DNA of 64,000 nt from Isoetes taiwanensis. Taxonomy: Eukaryota; Streptophyta; Lycopodiopsida; Isoetales; Isoetaceae. Every line of letters begins with the position of its first letter. The first letter of the stretch is position 1. The stretch is taken from assembly GCA_021234155.1 (NCBI GenBank), contig JAJEKV010000058.1:3978600-4042599 (forward strand). The letters run 5' to 3'. Under the pieces are notes generated by a model. The model saw only the letters and a program-made list of their open reading frames with translations, did no database searches and had not been told where the DNA came from. A program made the position numbers and the translations under genes. Below are positions 1 to 11,400 of the stretch, in pieces.

Positions 1-383
1 GTTCAAGACAGCATTGGTATAACAGCTGTCACATTTGCAGGTATGTTATGCAGAAGAAAATGAGTAATTCACTTTTGGTAAGCCACACCTTTTCTAATGA
101 TTTGCAACAACAGTGCTACAGTTCGTGTAGGCAATCCTATCACATGATTTGTTAAAATGCAATGAAAATAATATAAACAGGCTTGCCGACGAAATTGCAA
201 AAGCAGTTGTATCCTTTATGAGGAAACTCCTTCACGAACAGTTCCCCAGTAGTACTGTCAAGGCATTTTGAATTTTGCTGTCAAACTTGGGACATTTACT
301 GTTATCTATTTGTACATGTTTAATGCTCTAAACCAGAGACATGTCAACACTTCCAATTATATATGCATCGATTGAAGACGTAC

Positions 384-559
384 CTCCAGACCCAAGGGGC
401 AAGTTTTTGGTTGGCATCAGCGTCTTTTTATCTTGCAGCTCAGGTGTTGGATGGGGCTGTATATCATGAACTGGAGAACTTAAGGTAGGTTGTGCTGTTG
501 TAGCCTTTTGTTTTTTTGTCTCCTGGCTTACATACCCTATCAGATGACAATGCTTGCCC
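384..559 (-). CDS. Possible internal exon of an unrecognised gene
   Basis: A minus-strand open stretch lies between a good acceptor (tttacag) and a strong donor (GAG then GTACGT). It encodes a hydrophilic, Pro/Thr/Lys-rich segment starting GKHCHLIGYVSQE. I do not recognise the protein. It could be a 3' exon of a gene running out of the window, or the next gene downstream of the TNP1-like gene on the same strand. Only the splice signals and the open frame support it. Confidence 0.2.
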
Positions 560-1474
560 CTGTAAATGAAAATCAGAGTGCATGCTGAAAGATGCTGCAT
601 TCAGACAAATAGATAGACACAGGACAACATATACCAATATGTCTTTTGCATTTGAATAAGTCGAGACTCGAGACGAGACAGAACTGTTGTTCGTTCAAAA
701 CCTTGCTTATCATGTGCAGGCTCCACAAAATTTGCTTCTAAAACCCCTATAGAGAACATCTCAATGTAGTTCTAAAATGATGAGAAGAAAGCAAAGCACA
801 TGCTTACCAATTATTCCACGCCCTTGACTGCTTGCTGAATTCCAAATGCGCCAAAATGGCTACATGAACTTAAAAAATGAGTTTTAAATATAGGCAAGTT
901 TTCATCTCTCTTATGAGTTTTGAATATAGAAAGTGTAGGAAGAAATGTATTGTAGCACTAAAATAGCAAGAGATCAAACTCACCTTGAACATCAATGTAG
1001 CGCGTACCTGTATCTGCTTGGTATCATACATGTTGACTTGTACTTCTTAGACACACACAAAGAAGACTTATAACAATAATATAATCTACGTACAAGTTAG
1101 TAACAATTTTTTTAAATGTTTTAAACATCTCATTTACAACGTACGCTCTTAAATCAAACACTTCCACATCATTGCATAAGCACCAAAATACTTGACATTA
1201 AAGGTATAAAAAAGTGGTTCATCACAAGAGCTTGCTTTTAGAGCAATATATAGAGCTGTAGGTTCAGTTTCAGAAGTTGAAAATTCTGAAATCTTGTACC
1301 CGTGTAAAAAAAACAGCTCTAATTCATAACAGAGGCTTGAAATTGGAGGTTTTTACGGAGACACGCCTTACCTTTGAACACATCCAAATACCAAGTTTCA
1401 GAGCTAGAATTCAATAAAAAACACACAAGTAAATTAAGCGTAGATAGTTACCTGATTTTTTCAGCCCTGCAAAA
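560..1474. other. Intergenic, AT-rich, nothing recognised
   Basis: No convincing coding frame, RNA gene or transposon end is visible. I looked here for a CACTA terminal inverted repeat matching the one at 13156 and did not find it. Confidence 0.5.
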
Positions 1475-4400
1475 TCATTTGCCCTTTTGAATGGATCTAT
1501 ATTGGGCAATATTCCTAGCCACAGTGGCTTCCCCAAAGTCTGGACTCAGATTCCGTCCGATGCCTCTGCCTTTCTTCCCTTTCTTTTTGGGAATGGATCC
1601 ATTGCAATTCTTCTCGGTGGCAACCTTCTTTTTCTTCAAAGTCCCCAACTCCTTTTCCTTTGCTAGAAGAGTAGCAGATGCAACTTCCTCGAAGATATTT
1701 TTGTTCAACAGCCCCTCCTCCGTCATCTCTTGTGCCCAAGGAGGAGTACCATGAGCACCAAGAAGCTGTTGATCTTCCACCTCCCTCTCGTTTCTTTCCC
1801 AATCCATGTCATCTCCAACTACAAGCTGGTGCTCCTCATCAAGATTAACATTTTGCTCCTCTTCAAAATTGACATTCTGCAACTCTAGATTCACCTGATC
1901 ACCATCTTCGAAATCATCTGCTTGTATTTCAGGAGGATCTTCATGCAGCTCTATGTTCTTCATTTTCTCCTGAAACATTTATGGTTAGTATGCTTATTGT
2001 AGAACATTCAAACAAAACTCACTTATGTGGTATCAAACCACAAGACTTATGTGGTTGCATTCCACTGTTGCAACCAAAATTTGCTACCCATGCATGTGGA
2101 AGTGCCACTGGCAGTAGTCATTTGGTTAGCTTAGCTATGCGTGATAAATCATAGATGCCCTTCTTACTCTTAGAAGCCCATGGGTCAGAGGCCAAGGCTT
2201 TAAACACAATTATGGCTTAAGGAGACTATTCTATCAACTTAATACTACCCCTGTCATTTTCGAGCCATATGCTAAAGGAATTCAAGGTAAACCTTAAATT
2301 AGTCCCAGCCACATAACAGGCAAACTGTTTTACCAATGGCTATAGGGATTGGGTGCTTTGCCATGTGGTCTTACGTTTTGAGGCAAAAGGCTTCCACGAG
2401 GCAAACTGCTTAGGTTTCCACCATTGTAGTCACATTTTGCCACAAATGCATGTGGACGATTATGGCCATAGTAAGTTCGGCTGGCATTAGCATGACTGAG
2501 CAATCATAGATGCCAAGAGACATACGCAAAATAACTGGCAAACCACCTATGCAACACTTCGTAGCCACCTGTATCATATTTAGGGTCACCTATTTGAAAA
2601 CATCTGGGCTTAAGCTACTAAGCTTCAACTATTGCTTCTGCACATGCCGTGGGTAAGGGCCAAAACAGCATAATCTCGTTATGGCTTAGGGAGCATTATC
2701 TGCTTGTTAATGCAATTTAAAGTCAATTATCCTACTCTGCCCCGGAGTCTTAGAACAATTCAGAGTAGGTCTTAGCTTTGTCTAAGCAAAACAAATGGCA
2801 AGGTTTTACATACCATTCCAAGCTGGATATCTTGCTATTTTTAGGCAAAAGCTTCACAAAGGCCTTATCGTCATGAGCTTAAAAACTGCAAGCCAGTTCA
2901 ATGGCCCAAAAAGGAGGTTTGATATCCGAGTCTTGCTACCGGCTAGACCACTGCCATGATTCAATTAAAGTCCACTGGTAACAAGCGTCCACTTTTATTC
3001 ATTTGAACTTTATTGTTTTAATCCAACCTTAACACAATAGGGAACACCATAGGGAAGCTGTTTTACCACTGTTATAGCGTTGCAATGTGGTCTCAGGATT
3101 AAGGCAAAGATCTACCACCAAGCTTAAAGTAATGGATCAATTCTCAAATTCAGTAGAGTACTCTATCAAAGTAAATAAAGCAAGAGCATTAAATTTACAA
3201 CCCCTATCTTATCTTTATTATTTCCAGTCCTGTTGGCCTGAAACAGAATCTAGAGACCCAACTAAAAGAAATTTGTGCAATTAGGAAAAAAAATGAGACC
3301 TACCTTTCTTTGCCTTTTCAGCTGCTTGTTCTTCTTTTCTCCCTTCTTCCCTATGTAGTCCACACTTTTAAACTACAAACCGCAAGACCCATGTGTCAGA
3401 CAGGATACAACTCATAATCTTATTAGAAGAAACTCTACTTACGTTTCCAGGAATTCTACCTTCCGCAATCAAAGATTCCCTATACAACTTATATGTTTGC
3501 TTGGCTTTGATTTTTTTGATAGTGGTTGCAGAAGGATAGGTGCCCCAATCTCGAAACTAAAAAAGATATAAATCAGATATAATTAGTTAAACACAAAATT
3601 TAAGAATTAAACAAATAATTTATGAATTAATAAGGTTCTTACATGATCTGCAAGCATGCCGGAAAAGCCACGTGGTCCCCATCTTTGTTTTTCATCAGCT
3701 TTTCGCGCAGCAGCTGCTCTCTTTTGCTGCGTATGATCAGCCTTAGTGTTTGCTAGGAATCTATCCCAAACATCAGGCTCTATATAAAGTGGGGCAGTTT
3801 GCGTTTTACTTCTAGTTAAGTAATTCCTGTCGCATCATAATAAGCAATTAAAAAACAATACTACTCAAAATCATAATTGACTCAAACATATTATACTTAC
3901 TTCCAGCGATTGAACGACCGACCAGCTTTATAAACAATGTCCCGACCCATTATCCCTGTGCCGAATTTAGATTCCATATGTTTCACTATCTTCTTCTTGA
4001 CATCCACTGATATTTGTTTCCACTTCAAGTCAATATCACGACAATGGAATTTAACTGCATGGCTAAGGGCTGTTTTCCACCCTTGGCCATGCTCGTCCAT
4101 GTGAATATCACCTCCGCGAACCATTGTGACCTGCAAATAAGGTGAAAACCATCTACATATTAGTCCACGGAACTAAAATGACAAGCATCTACTACCCAAG
4201 CTTTCAAAAGCATTAGAAAAGAAAAAGAAAAGAGAGAGGGAGACAGAAATCAAACAACCTGTCGCTTCTTGGAAAGTTTTCTAAATGTGACGTACTCATC
4301 CTCCTCTTCACTTGATTCCTCTTCCTCCTCCAGCTCTTCATCCACATCTGTCTCATTCAGAATCTCGTGCTCTTCATCGTCCCCACGAGTATTCGGGGCA

Positions 4401-5032
4401 TTTATAGACTTTTGACTGCAAAAGGGAATTATGCATGAATACCCAAACATGATTATATCTCTCCTTCTCCCGAGAAGCATCGTTAAGAATCTTAAAAATA
4501 AACAAGTTATTCTTCTGCAAAATCTGAGTTTACAAAGAAGAGAAATAAGCAATGATATTGGATTTGCAAGGAGCTTAGTTGAGGGCATTGATTATCTGGT
4601 GAATGACGATTTCTCTACATCACATAGGATGCTTGCTTCAACTGTTGGAGCTGCGCGATTTGCCTGGATCTTAAATATAATATGACCAGCCAATGGATCT
4701 TCAAGCATAAGACCTTTTGAAGCAAACTAGCTCTAGCTAAGCATGCACTAAGCATAATGCATGTACGTATGCAAATAGACAAAGCCACGAACCATGTCAA
4801 AACAGCTAATACCATACCTTGATTTTCCAGCACTCTTAGAAGAACTTGAACCATTTTTGTGGCTCGTGACTGACTGCTTAAGTTGCTTGTCCAACAACGA
4901 CTTGATCTTTAACAATCCCTCTTCCGACAGCTCAGCAATCATATTCTTCAAGTCATTTGTTGTGCCATCTTCATTGACGCTATCTTTCCCTCGTGAGCTA
5001 GCTCCTGTTTTAGACTTGTTCTTTGGGGCCAC
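1475..5032 (-). CDS. TNP1 / Transposase_24-like protein, seven exons, reading frame intact
   Basis: Seven minus-strand exons (5032-4818, 4415-4259, 4130-3901, 3826-3643, 3556-3443, 3372-3304, 1969-1475) join in phase through GT-AG introns to give about 487 residues. The start is the first Met, MAPKNKSKTG. In order: a basic Ser-rich N-terminus; an acidic run (EELEEEEESSEEEDE); a central domain with WKQIS, VKKKIVKHMESKF, FNRWKNYL, EPDVWDRFL and QQKRAAAARKADEKQ spacing like the plant En/Spm TNP1 family (Transposase_24); a Lys-rich stretch; and a second acidic, then basic tail (KKKGKKGRGIGR). In CACTA elements such proteins bind subterminal repeats and help the TNP2 transposase; here the gene runs divergently from TNP2 at 6801. 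It may belong to a transposon or be a domesticated host copy. The exon structure is well supported; the family call is moderate. Confidence 0.6.
2040..3120. repeat. Degenerate direct repeats inside the large last intron
   Basis: The 1.3-kb intron of the TNP1-like gene holds diverged direct copies. Around 2070-2110 and 2420-2455 both carry an atgcatgtgga block; around 2165-2220 and 2640-2695 both carry a gtggg/ggcc...ttatggctta block; and around 2330-2390 and 3060-3110 both carry tttta-cca...catgtggtct. This suggests old tandem duplication or transposon-derived sequence inserted in the intron. Confidence 0.45.
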
Positions 5033-5983
5033 TAAATAAAGTAAAGAAGCAAGTCATCCAAAATATACTCATGCAGAAATCAAACAAATACAAAGCAAAT
5101 GAGTGTAAGTGGAAAAGGCTTACTTATCCCAGCAAATCTGGACTCTAAATCCTTTATTTTATGCAGCAACCTACAGCCTACACCTGCAAATTCACATCAA
5201 ATTAGAAATAAAACATGCATAGATAAAAAAGGAATAATACCTGATAAGGAAAGGGATAGAATTTACAGCACACTTAACATAAAAATTGACAACAGATACG
5301 CATGAATGAAGATAAAGTTCTTGGCATAGGCCCTTTCTTCTAATGGAGCTCCACCATTCAGAATGCCTGGTCTAGATTATGGATCAAGATTCAACATAAT
5401 GGAACTACAAACATGAAACCAGAATAAAATAAAAGGACCTGCTATTTGTTAGAATTACAAGAATGAGGTTACACTTCATGGTATATAGAATTGCTTAATC
5501 AATACGGCTATGTGGGATAGCTCCTGGCAGGATTCTTCAGATCAAGGCAGGTTGATTATACCCAAATTTTATTTACCTACTTGTTTTAGAAGGGCTATGA
5601 AAAGTCTGAAGGTGTATCGCAGTGTGCTGGAATAACTTCATTGATCAGCAGATAATATTCCATCCACCTAATTACAGGCTGAAATACATGTAATTGAAGT
5701 CACAACCTCTGCAGTTCTCAAGCAAGCATCTATTGTTCTGAAGCCATTCACAGAACAGCTAGCTAAGTTGTAATATTTTATTCCCTTGTGGTTACATAAA
5801 GGTTTTTTAAAGCTAATATGAACGTACATCTATGCAAGTACCCAATGTGGCTCTCAATTAGCAGACAGACCCTTGTTCATTCCTTAATTTCTTTCTCAGC
5901 TTTAAATTCGTAGCTTACTTTATGCATATTGAGTGATTGCACACCTACGATAATAATAAATGTGTAGAACGTAAAAGACTTAC
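5033..5983. other. Upstream flank of the TNP1-like gene
   Basis: This is AT-rich DNA between the TNP1-like start codon and the ENGase exon. A minus-strand stretch near 5300-5375 reads ILNGGAPLEERAYAKN, which looks protein-like but is too short to assign. No further ENGase exon was found here. Confidence 0.35.
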
Positions 5984-6091
5984 ATTGTAGCCTCCACCAC
6001 CAAAAGTACCCCGACCAAAGACATCTATACCCATATATACGTCCACAGCACGTTTCCCAGCAGCAGCTGCACACTCTGCTGGAATTCCTTT
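5984..6091 (-). pseudogene. Single orphan exon of endo-beta-N-acetylglucosaminidase (ENGase, GH85)
   Basis: A 108-base minus-strand exon with clean acceptor (gtgcag) and donor (AAT then GTAAGT) encodes 36 residues, including DVYMGIDVFGRGTFGGG. That motif is characteristic of plant cytosolic ENGase, which cuts the chitobiose core of free N-glycans. Exons expected next to it (the upstream NYTWK region and the downstream FAPGWVYE region) are not seen on either side. It is therefore a captured or stranded exon, or part of a gene with very long introns interrupted by transposons. Family call good; functional status unknown. Confidence 0.7.
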
Positions 6092-6654
6092 CTGCACTTA
6101 TTTATAAGATTCAACTAACGAGAAGGGAAGAATACTCTAATGGTCAATTACTGTTTTGAAATTCCATTCACGCTTCTTGCAAAGTTTAAAATGCCATTGT
6201 AAACTAGTTATGATATTCACTAAACAGAAAGCTTGGTTGGGTTTCAGGTAATAACCGCTCTAATCGACCTGAGGTGCATCCGGAAAAAATGCCTACGATT
6301 TCGAACTTTGGCTTTAATATTCACGTAAAGAAAGTGGCAGATGGTGTGAGAAGCCAGGGAAGAACACATAAACAGGCAGATTCATCTTCACCGTGGCTAT
6401 GGCTCACATTTTGCATGCCGAAGCTTCTCCCTAAAGCTATGAAATCCTATAAATTATACAGACCTTCAGAAATCCGCTTGATCACCAGACAAATGCGCTC
6501 GATCACCAGGCGCGTCAATTTTGCTCCTCGAAACTGGACTTAGAACCCTGGAAAAAGGGCGGCAAAAAAGAGCAGAGGATACACGCGCGCGACATCTACT
6601 GAAAATATTATGGACTTAACCAATTTTTTTGTTTGGAAAATAGAAAGTGCGCTC
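6092..6654. other. Flank between the ENGase exon and the CACTA element
   Basis: No gene is recognised. A CACTA-type 5' terminus would be expected near here, because subterminal repeats begin at about 6663, but no sequence matching the 3' terminal inverted repeat (cactacaagagaatgaggg) is present. Confidence 0.4.
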
Positions 6655-6662
6655 TAACTATG

Positions 6663-6715
6663 TTTCTGACGCTCAAGCGTCAGATAAAAAAAAAGCGTCA
6701 GATAAAATAATAATA
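6663..6715. promoter_or_regulatory. CACTA 5' subterminal repeats
   Basis: Three copies of a gcgtcag / ctgacgc heptamer lie in about 50 bases, two as an inverted pair (ctgacgctcaagcgtcag). The same heptamer recurs many times at the right end. In En/Spm-type elements such motifs bind the TNPA/TNP1 protein and overlap the promoter. Copy B lacks these left-end repeats because the duplicated block starts at 6775. Confidence 0.7.
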
Positions 6716-6800
6716 ACGCCAAAGGTTTTTAGTTTTTTTTTGGCCGAGTTTTTGGATTTAGGGTATATGCAGCAGGTTTGTGTCGTCTAAGCTATTCCAG

Positions 6801-8203
6801 ATGACTGACTCTGATGATGACTCTGATTCTCACTCTGATCATGACTCCGGTTCATCGTCTTCAATGCCGTCGACTGATGACTTCCCACCAATGAGGTTTG
6901 AGCCCCCTCTCTCTCTTTTATCTTGTATTTATTAACATGAATGGAATGCATGGCTGCTCTCAGTGATAGAGCTTCTTCGTCGTCTCGCTCAAGCGAATCC
7001 AAAGTAGCTAAACCTTGGCTTCGGAATGATCCATTGGAGCGGCTTGCAAGGCAGTATGGCAATTGTTGGTGTAAGAAATGCCAAGGCAATAACAGAAGAA
7101 TGTACAGCGTAAGACAAGAACACAAAAGAAAGTATGGTTTGATGAGAAATGCCCTACCTCCATCTGAGCCTGAATTGAAAGCACATCAAGAAGCAGACGA
7201 GGTAAGAACGTGCAGCTTGCAATTTTATTATTTGTCTTCTAGCAAAATGTCTAATATACATCTATATGATTTGTTGTAGTATTTGGACATGCTTGACAAA
7301 AATCTTGCACATGTCAATCCAATAGGTAGTCCTACGTCTTCATCCTCGTCTACTACATCATCAACTGGTCCATTCCCCTTCATTTCTTTTGATTCAAGTT
7401 CAAATTCTAGTTCAGGGGAAACTCAAGAAGTTAAGAGAGGTCGCACAAGGGGAAGTACAGTGGCTAAGATAGTTAAGAGTCGTTTTAAAAAAAGCTCACA
7501 TAACCTTGCTCATGCATGTGAAACTGAAAATGACATGGTTGATCAACTCCCTCATCATCTCAAAGCCTCTATTGTCCCATTTGTGCGAGCGTCGTTGGGT
7601 TGCTGGGACGGTGAACTACCTCCAATGTTGGAAGAGTTTATGTATTGGGGCCATAAATATATGATAGCTCCTTCTCTAAAAATGCCACAAGCTGGAAGGG
7701 GGTTGTATATAATGGAGCATGTGAATGTGCAGCCTGGTCACTCAGTTGTGTTGATGGTTTATGGCGGTCCCACGTACCCTTGGGGAGTATGGCATAAACT
7801 TACTTCTTTTATGCCTAGTATGTCTACTTATGCCATGACATTGAATGCGGCATCTTGGAGCGAGCAGAAAGATCGCGGAGAACATATTTCACGGGGCGCA
7901 CTTGTATATATCGATGGTCGACCAAGCGTTCATGGCAATATTGCAGCACTTATAAACAGCTCTCGTGGCCGCCCTGAATTAACAAATGCTGAGTTTGAAG
8001 AGACCACGGAACATGATCCACGGTACATGAGTGGATATGTTGGATCATACGTGACGGTTTGTGCCATACGGAGCCTCCATCCTGGAGATGAGTTATTTGT
8101 GAATTATCCCTTCAAAAGAGATATCCCTAGGCGGGTACGCCGCCAAAAAAATGGTGAACCTATTGTTGTGCCCTATGGCAGAAAACCCCACATAAATGGC
8201 TAG
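6801..8203 (+). CDS. Zinc finger plus SET-domain protein encoded inside the CACTA element (copy A)
   Basis: Three exons (6801-6895, 6964-7201, 7280-8203) join in phase to about 387 residues. The N-terminus is acidic and Ser-rich, followed by a short zinc-finger-like motif (CWCKKCQGNNRRM). The third exon has a Ser-rich linker and a SET-like domain: GRGLYIMEHVNVQPG matches the N-terminal glycine motif, GNIAALINSSRG...TNAEF the N-H-S-like pseudoknot motif, and AIRSLHPGDELFVNYPF the GEEL...Y motif with its tyrosine. SET proteins methylate lysines using S-adenosylmethionine; activity here is not shown. No Cys-rich post-SET motif is seen. The frame is open in this copy and broken in copy B. A phase-0 donor at 8135 could instead splice SET onto the TNP2 exon at 8431. 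Confidence 0.65.
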
Positions 8204-8430
8204 CTATATAATGTTGGGAATCATGACAATACTTACTTGTTTTTCTATAACATTGGGAATCTCAAATGTTTGATGTTTTAAGGTTTGACATTTATGCTTG
8301 ATAATAACAAGAATGTTCAAATATTTATTTTTGGATCAATAGTGAACTCTTTTTTTACGATCTATTATTCAACTTGTCTTTCTATTTTATTTAATTACCA
8401 CATTCACAAACAAAATGCATTTTTTTGCAG

Positions 8431-11400
8431 TCAAGTGATGATGATGTCTCATCTACCCAAAGTGATTTCCACGCAGAGAGTGGTTTGATGGAAGCTATTC
8501 AAAATTACTTCCCAACCAATAACGATGTAAATGTCAGTGATGAAGAAGAGAGGCCAATCACACTTCTTGAGAGAGAGTCTAGCAAACCACTATATTCAAA
8601 TGCAAAGATATCACGTCTTGCTGCATGCATTCTCATCCTCAATCTACAACATAAATCGGGATGGAGTAACAATAGTGTGGATGAACTTCTTGGGTGGGTG
8701 GTTCTCTTCTATTATATTCTTTGCTTTTCTTCACTCATTCCTTATACTTTTATCATGTTTGATAGTTTGCTAGGTGAGTACATACTTCCAAATGATAATT
8801 GTCTTCCAAAATCACGAAGAGACGTTAAACAACTCTTGCAAGAGCTAGGTTTGGAGTACAATTGTATTCACGCGTGCATAAATGATTGCATATTATTCCG
8901 CAATGAATATAGTGACATGAGTATTTGTCCTAAGTGCAACGAATCAAGGTATGATGAAAAAGCAAAGTCTAAAGTCCCAAAGAAAGTTTTGCGACACATG
9001 CCAATCATTCCACGATTACAAGTCATGTTTAAATGTCCTTCCCTAGCCCAATTTATGGACTTCCACGCCAAACACCGAAGCAATGATGGGATCTTGAGGT
9101 ACCCAACCGATGGTGAGGCTTTGAAACATATAGAAGACAAATGGCCACATTTTAAGGATGAACCAAGGAATGCTCGCCTTGCTTTGGGCATGGATGGAAT
9201 ATGTCCATTTGGCACGATGTCATCTACTCATAGTGTTTGGCCCATTGTTGTCATCAACTATAACATACCACCTTGGATGGCAACTAAGGTAGGACATTTA
9301 ATGCTAACGCTTATAGTTCCAGGTACATACCTTTATCCCTTGTGATCATTTTAAATAGGTTGTGGCTTATGCAAAGATATTTTTAGGCAAATACCAAGTC
9401 AAAGATATGAATGTATACTTAGAACCATTTGTGGAGGAATTGGATATTTTATGGAAAGGCATCAAAATGTATGACATTTCGAGGCAACCACATAATTTTA
9501 TGTTCCATGCAATACTATGCTTCACAATTCATGACTATCCTGGATTTAAAGTTGCGTCAGGTACGATACTCGCTCTTACTACATATTTTGTACGAGCTCT
9601 CTACTACAAGATTAACAATTGGAAGTATACTTTTTTTTGTAGGATTGCAAACTAGCGGATCATGTGGATGTCCCTCGTGCGGCCAAAACTTAACATCTTA
9701 TAGATCGCCACACTTGTCAAAGATGATATACATTGGCCATCAAAAGTTTCTACCACTAGGTCATCGGCTCCGTCGTGGTGATATATCAGATGTGCCCGTG
9801 CGAAGAACACCACGTGATTGGTTGGATACATGGAATGATCATGACCCAAAGGCGGGTAAACATCCTCTGGCATGAAGATGCTATCTCGTTCTACAAATTG
9901 GAATATTGGTCGAATTAAAGATTGCACACCTCTTAGATCCTATGCATTTTTCAAAAACGTAAGCCATTCACTTTGGCGACATCTTACGGGAGATTGGGAA
10001 ACTCTAAAAGCTAGGATGGATCTAAAGGATAAAGGCATCAAAAGTGAACTATGGCCAATTGAAGAAGAGGGTAGAGCTCCACGCTTTCCTCGCGGTCCTT
10101 GGGTATTGAAGAAGGATGAACTCAAACAAGTAAAATGTGCTATCAAAAGTTTCGCCTCCAAGCGGTTATGGATCTTCCCTTAGAAGGGCATTTACAAAAG
10201 ATGGGGATCTCACAGGGTTAAAGTCACATGATTGGCACAAGTTTCTACAGGTACATATAAGTATATAAAGTGAATAAGTATGACCAATGGACTAAAGTAA
10301 ACGAGCTCCACCACTAATTTGCTTATAGTATGTTTGTGACATCTAATTTGGGTTCCTTCTTATATGAGCATATTCTTCCATGTGCCTTGGAGAATTGCCT
10401 CACACCACGCATTCGGAAGGTCATCTATAGACTCGCCAACTTCTCTAGGTGGGTCTCTTCTAAGCAAATTGTAGCCGTCGATATCCCCATCATGGAAATA
10501 GAGATTGCTGAGATATTATGCGAACTAGAAGACCTATTTCCCACTAGTATATTTGATCTTCAGGTAATATAGCTATTTTGAATAAATTTCATGTACCAAT
10601 CACGCCTAACAAATGTGATTATTACCAGGTACATTTGTTGGTGCACTTGCCGCGAGAAATATTGCTTGTGGGTCCGAACCCTTCAAGATGGATGTTCTTT
10701 TTAGAGAGATATATGAAGGTGCTAAAAAGGCTTTGTCGCCCGGATGGCAAAACTGAGGGATGTATGGCGAGAAGGGCATCTTATTGAAGAGACATTATTC
10801 TTCTTAACAGATGCCACTATATCAATAGATCCAAATGCACCAAAAATTTGGAGGAAAGAGATTCCTGATTGGTTAGAAGGTGAAGTCTTACAAGGTCTAG
10901 GTAAACAACGGAGATTAAGCGATGAGATGTTTGAAGGCATCAATAAATTCATTGTGAATAATCTGAGATAGCCTTAGAAGGTGGGTGGAATTGTATAAAA
11001 TTGAGAAGGCACAAAGAGATAGTGATCGAAAAGCATATTTGCAAAGGAACCGTCGAGGACATCATAGGAGAGCTATACAATACCCTCGAGAACTAATGCC
11101 TCTACCTGATTCTCCACCCCATTGGTGGTTATCAAAAAAACTTAGAGAAGCTGAAGAAAATGGAGAGAAAATTCAAGAAGATGAACTCAACATTGCATTT
11201 GGTTCTGAAAAATTAGTAAGTTCGTATTTTTTGTTGCCAATATGTATTTTGCATTTGTCATAAGCATCTCCGTCACTTATATTTAACCAATCGTAGGCCA
11301 AGTTCCATAATTCAATGTGGGCATATGGTGCGCACTTTAGAATCGATGACATTGACAAAGCTCGCGTTACTTTTGACTCTGGAATCGTTGCCTCATTCAA

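Noticed and set aside
1491-1802. Plus-strand and alternative minus-strand ORFs over the last exon of the TNP1-like gene
   Set aside because: They overlap an exon that joins in phase with six others; their composition is explained as shadow frames.
6217-6226. cactaaacag as the missing left CACTA terminus
   Set aside because: Only the first five bases agree with the complement of the right end (cactacaagagaatg); no subterminal repeats follow it directly.
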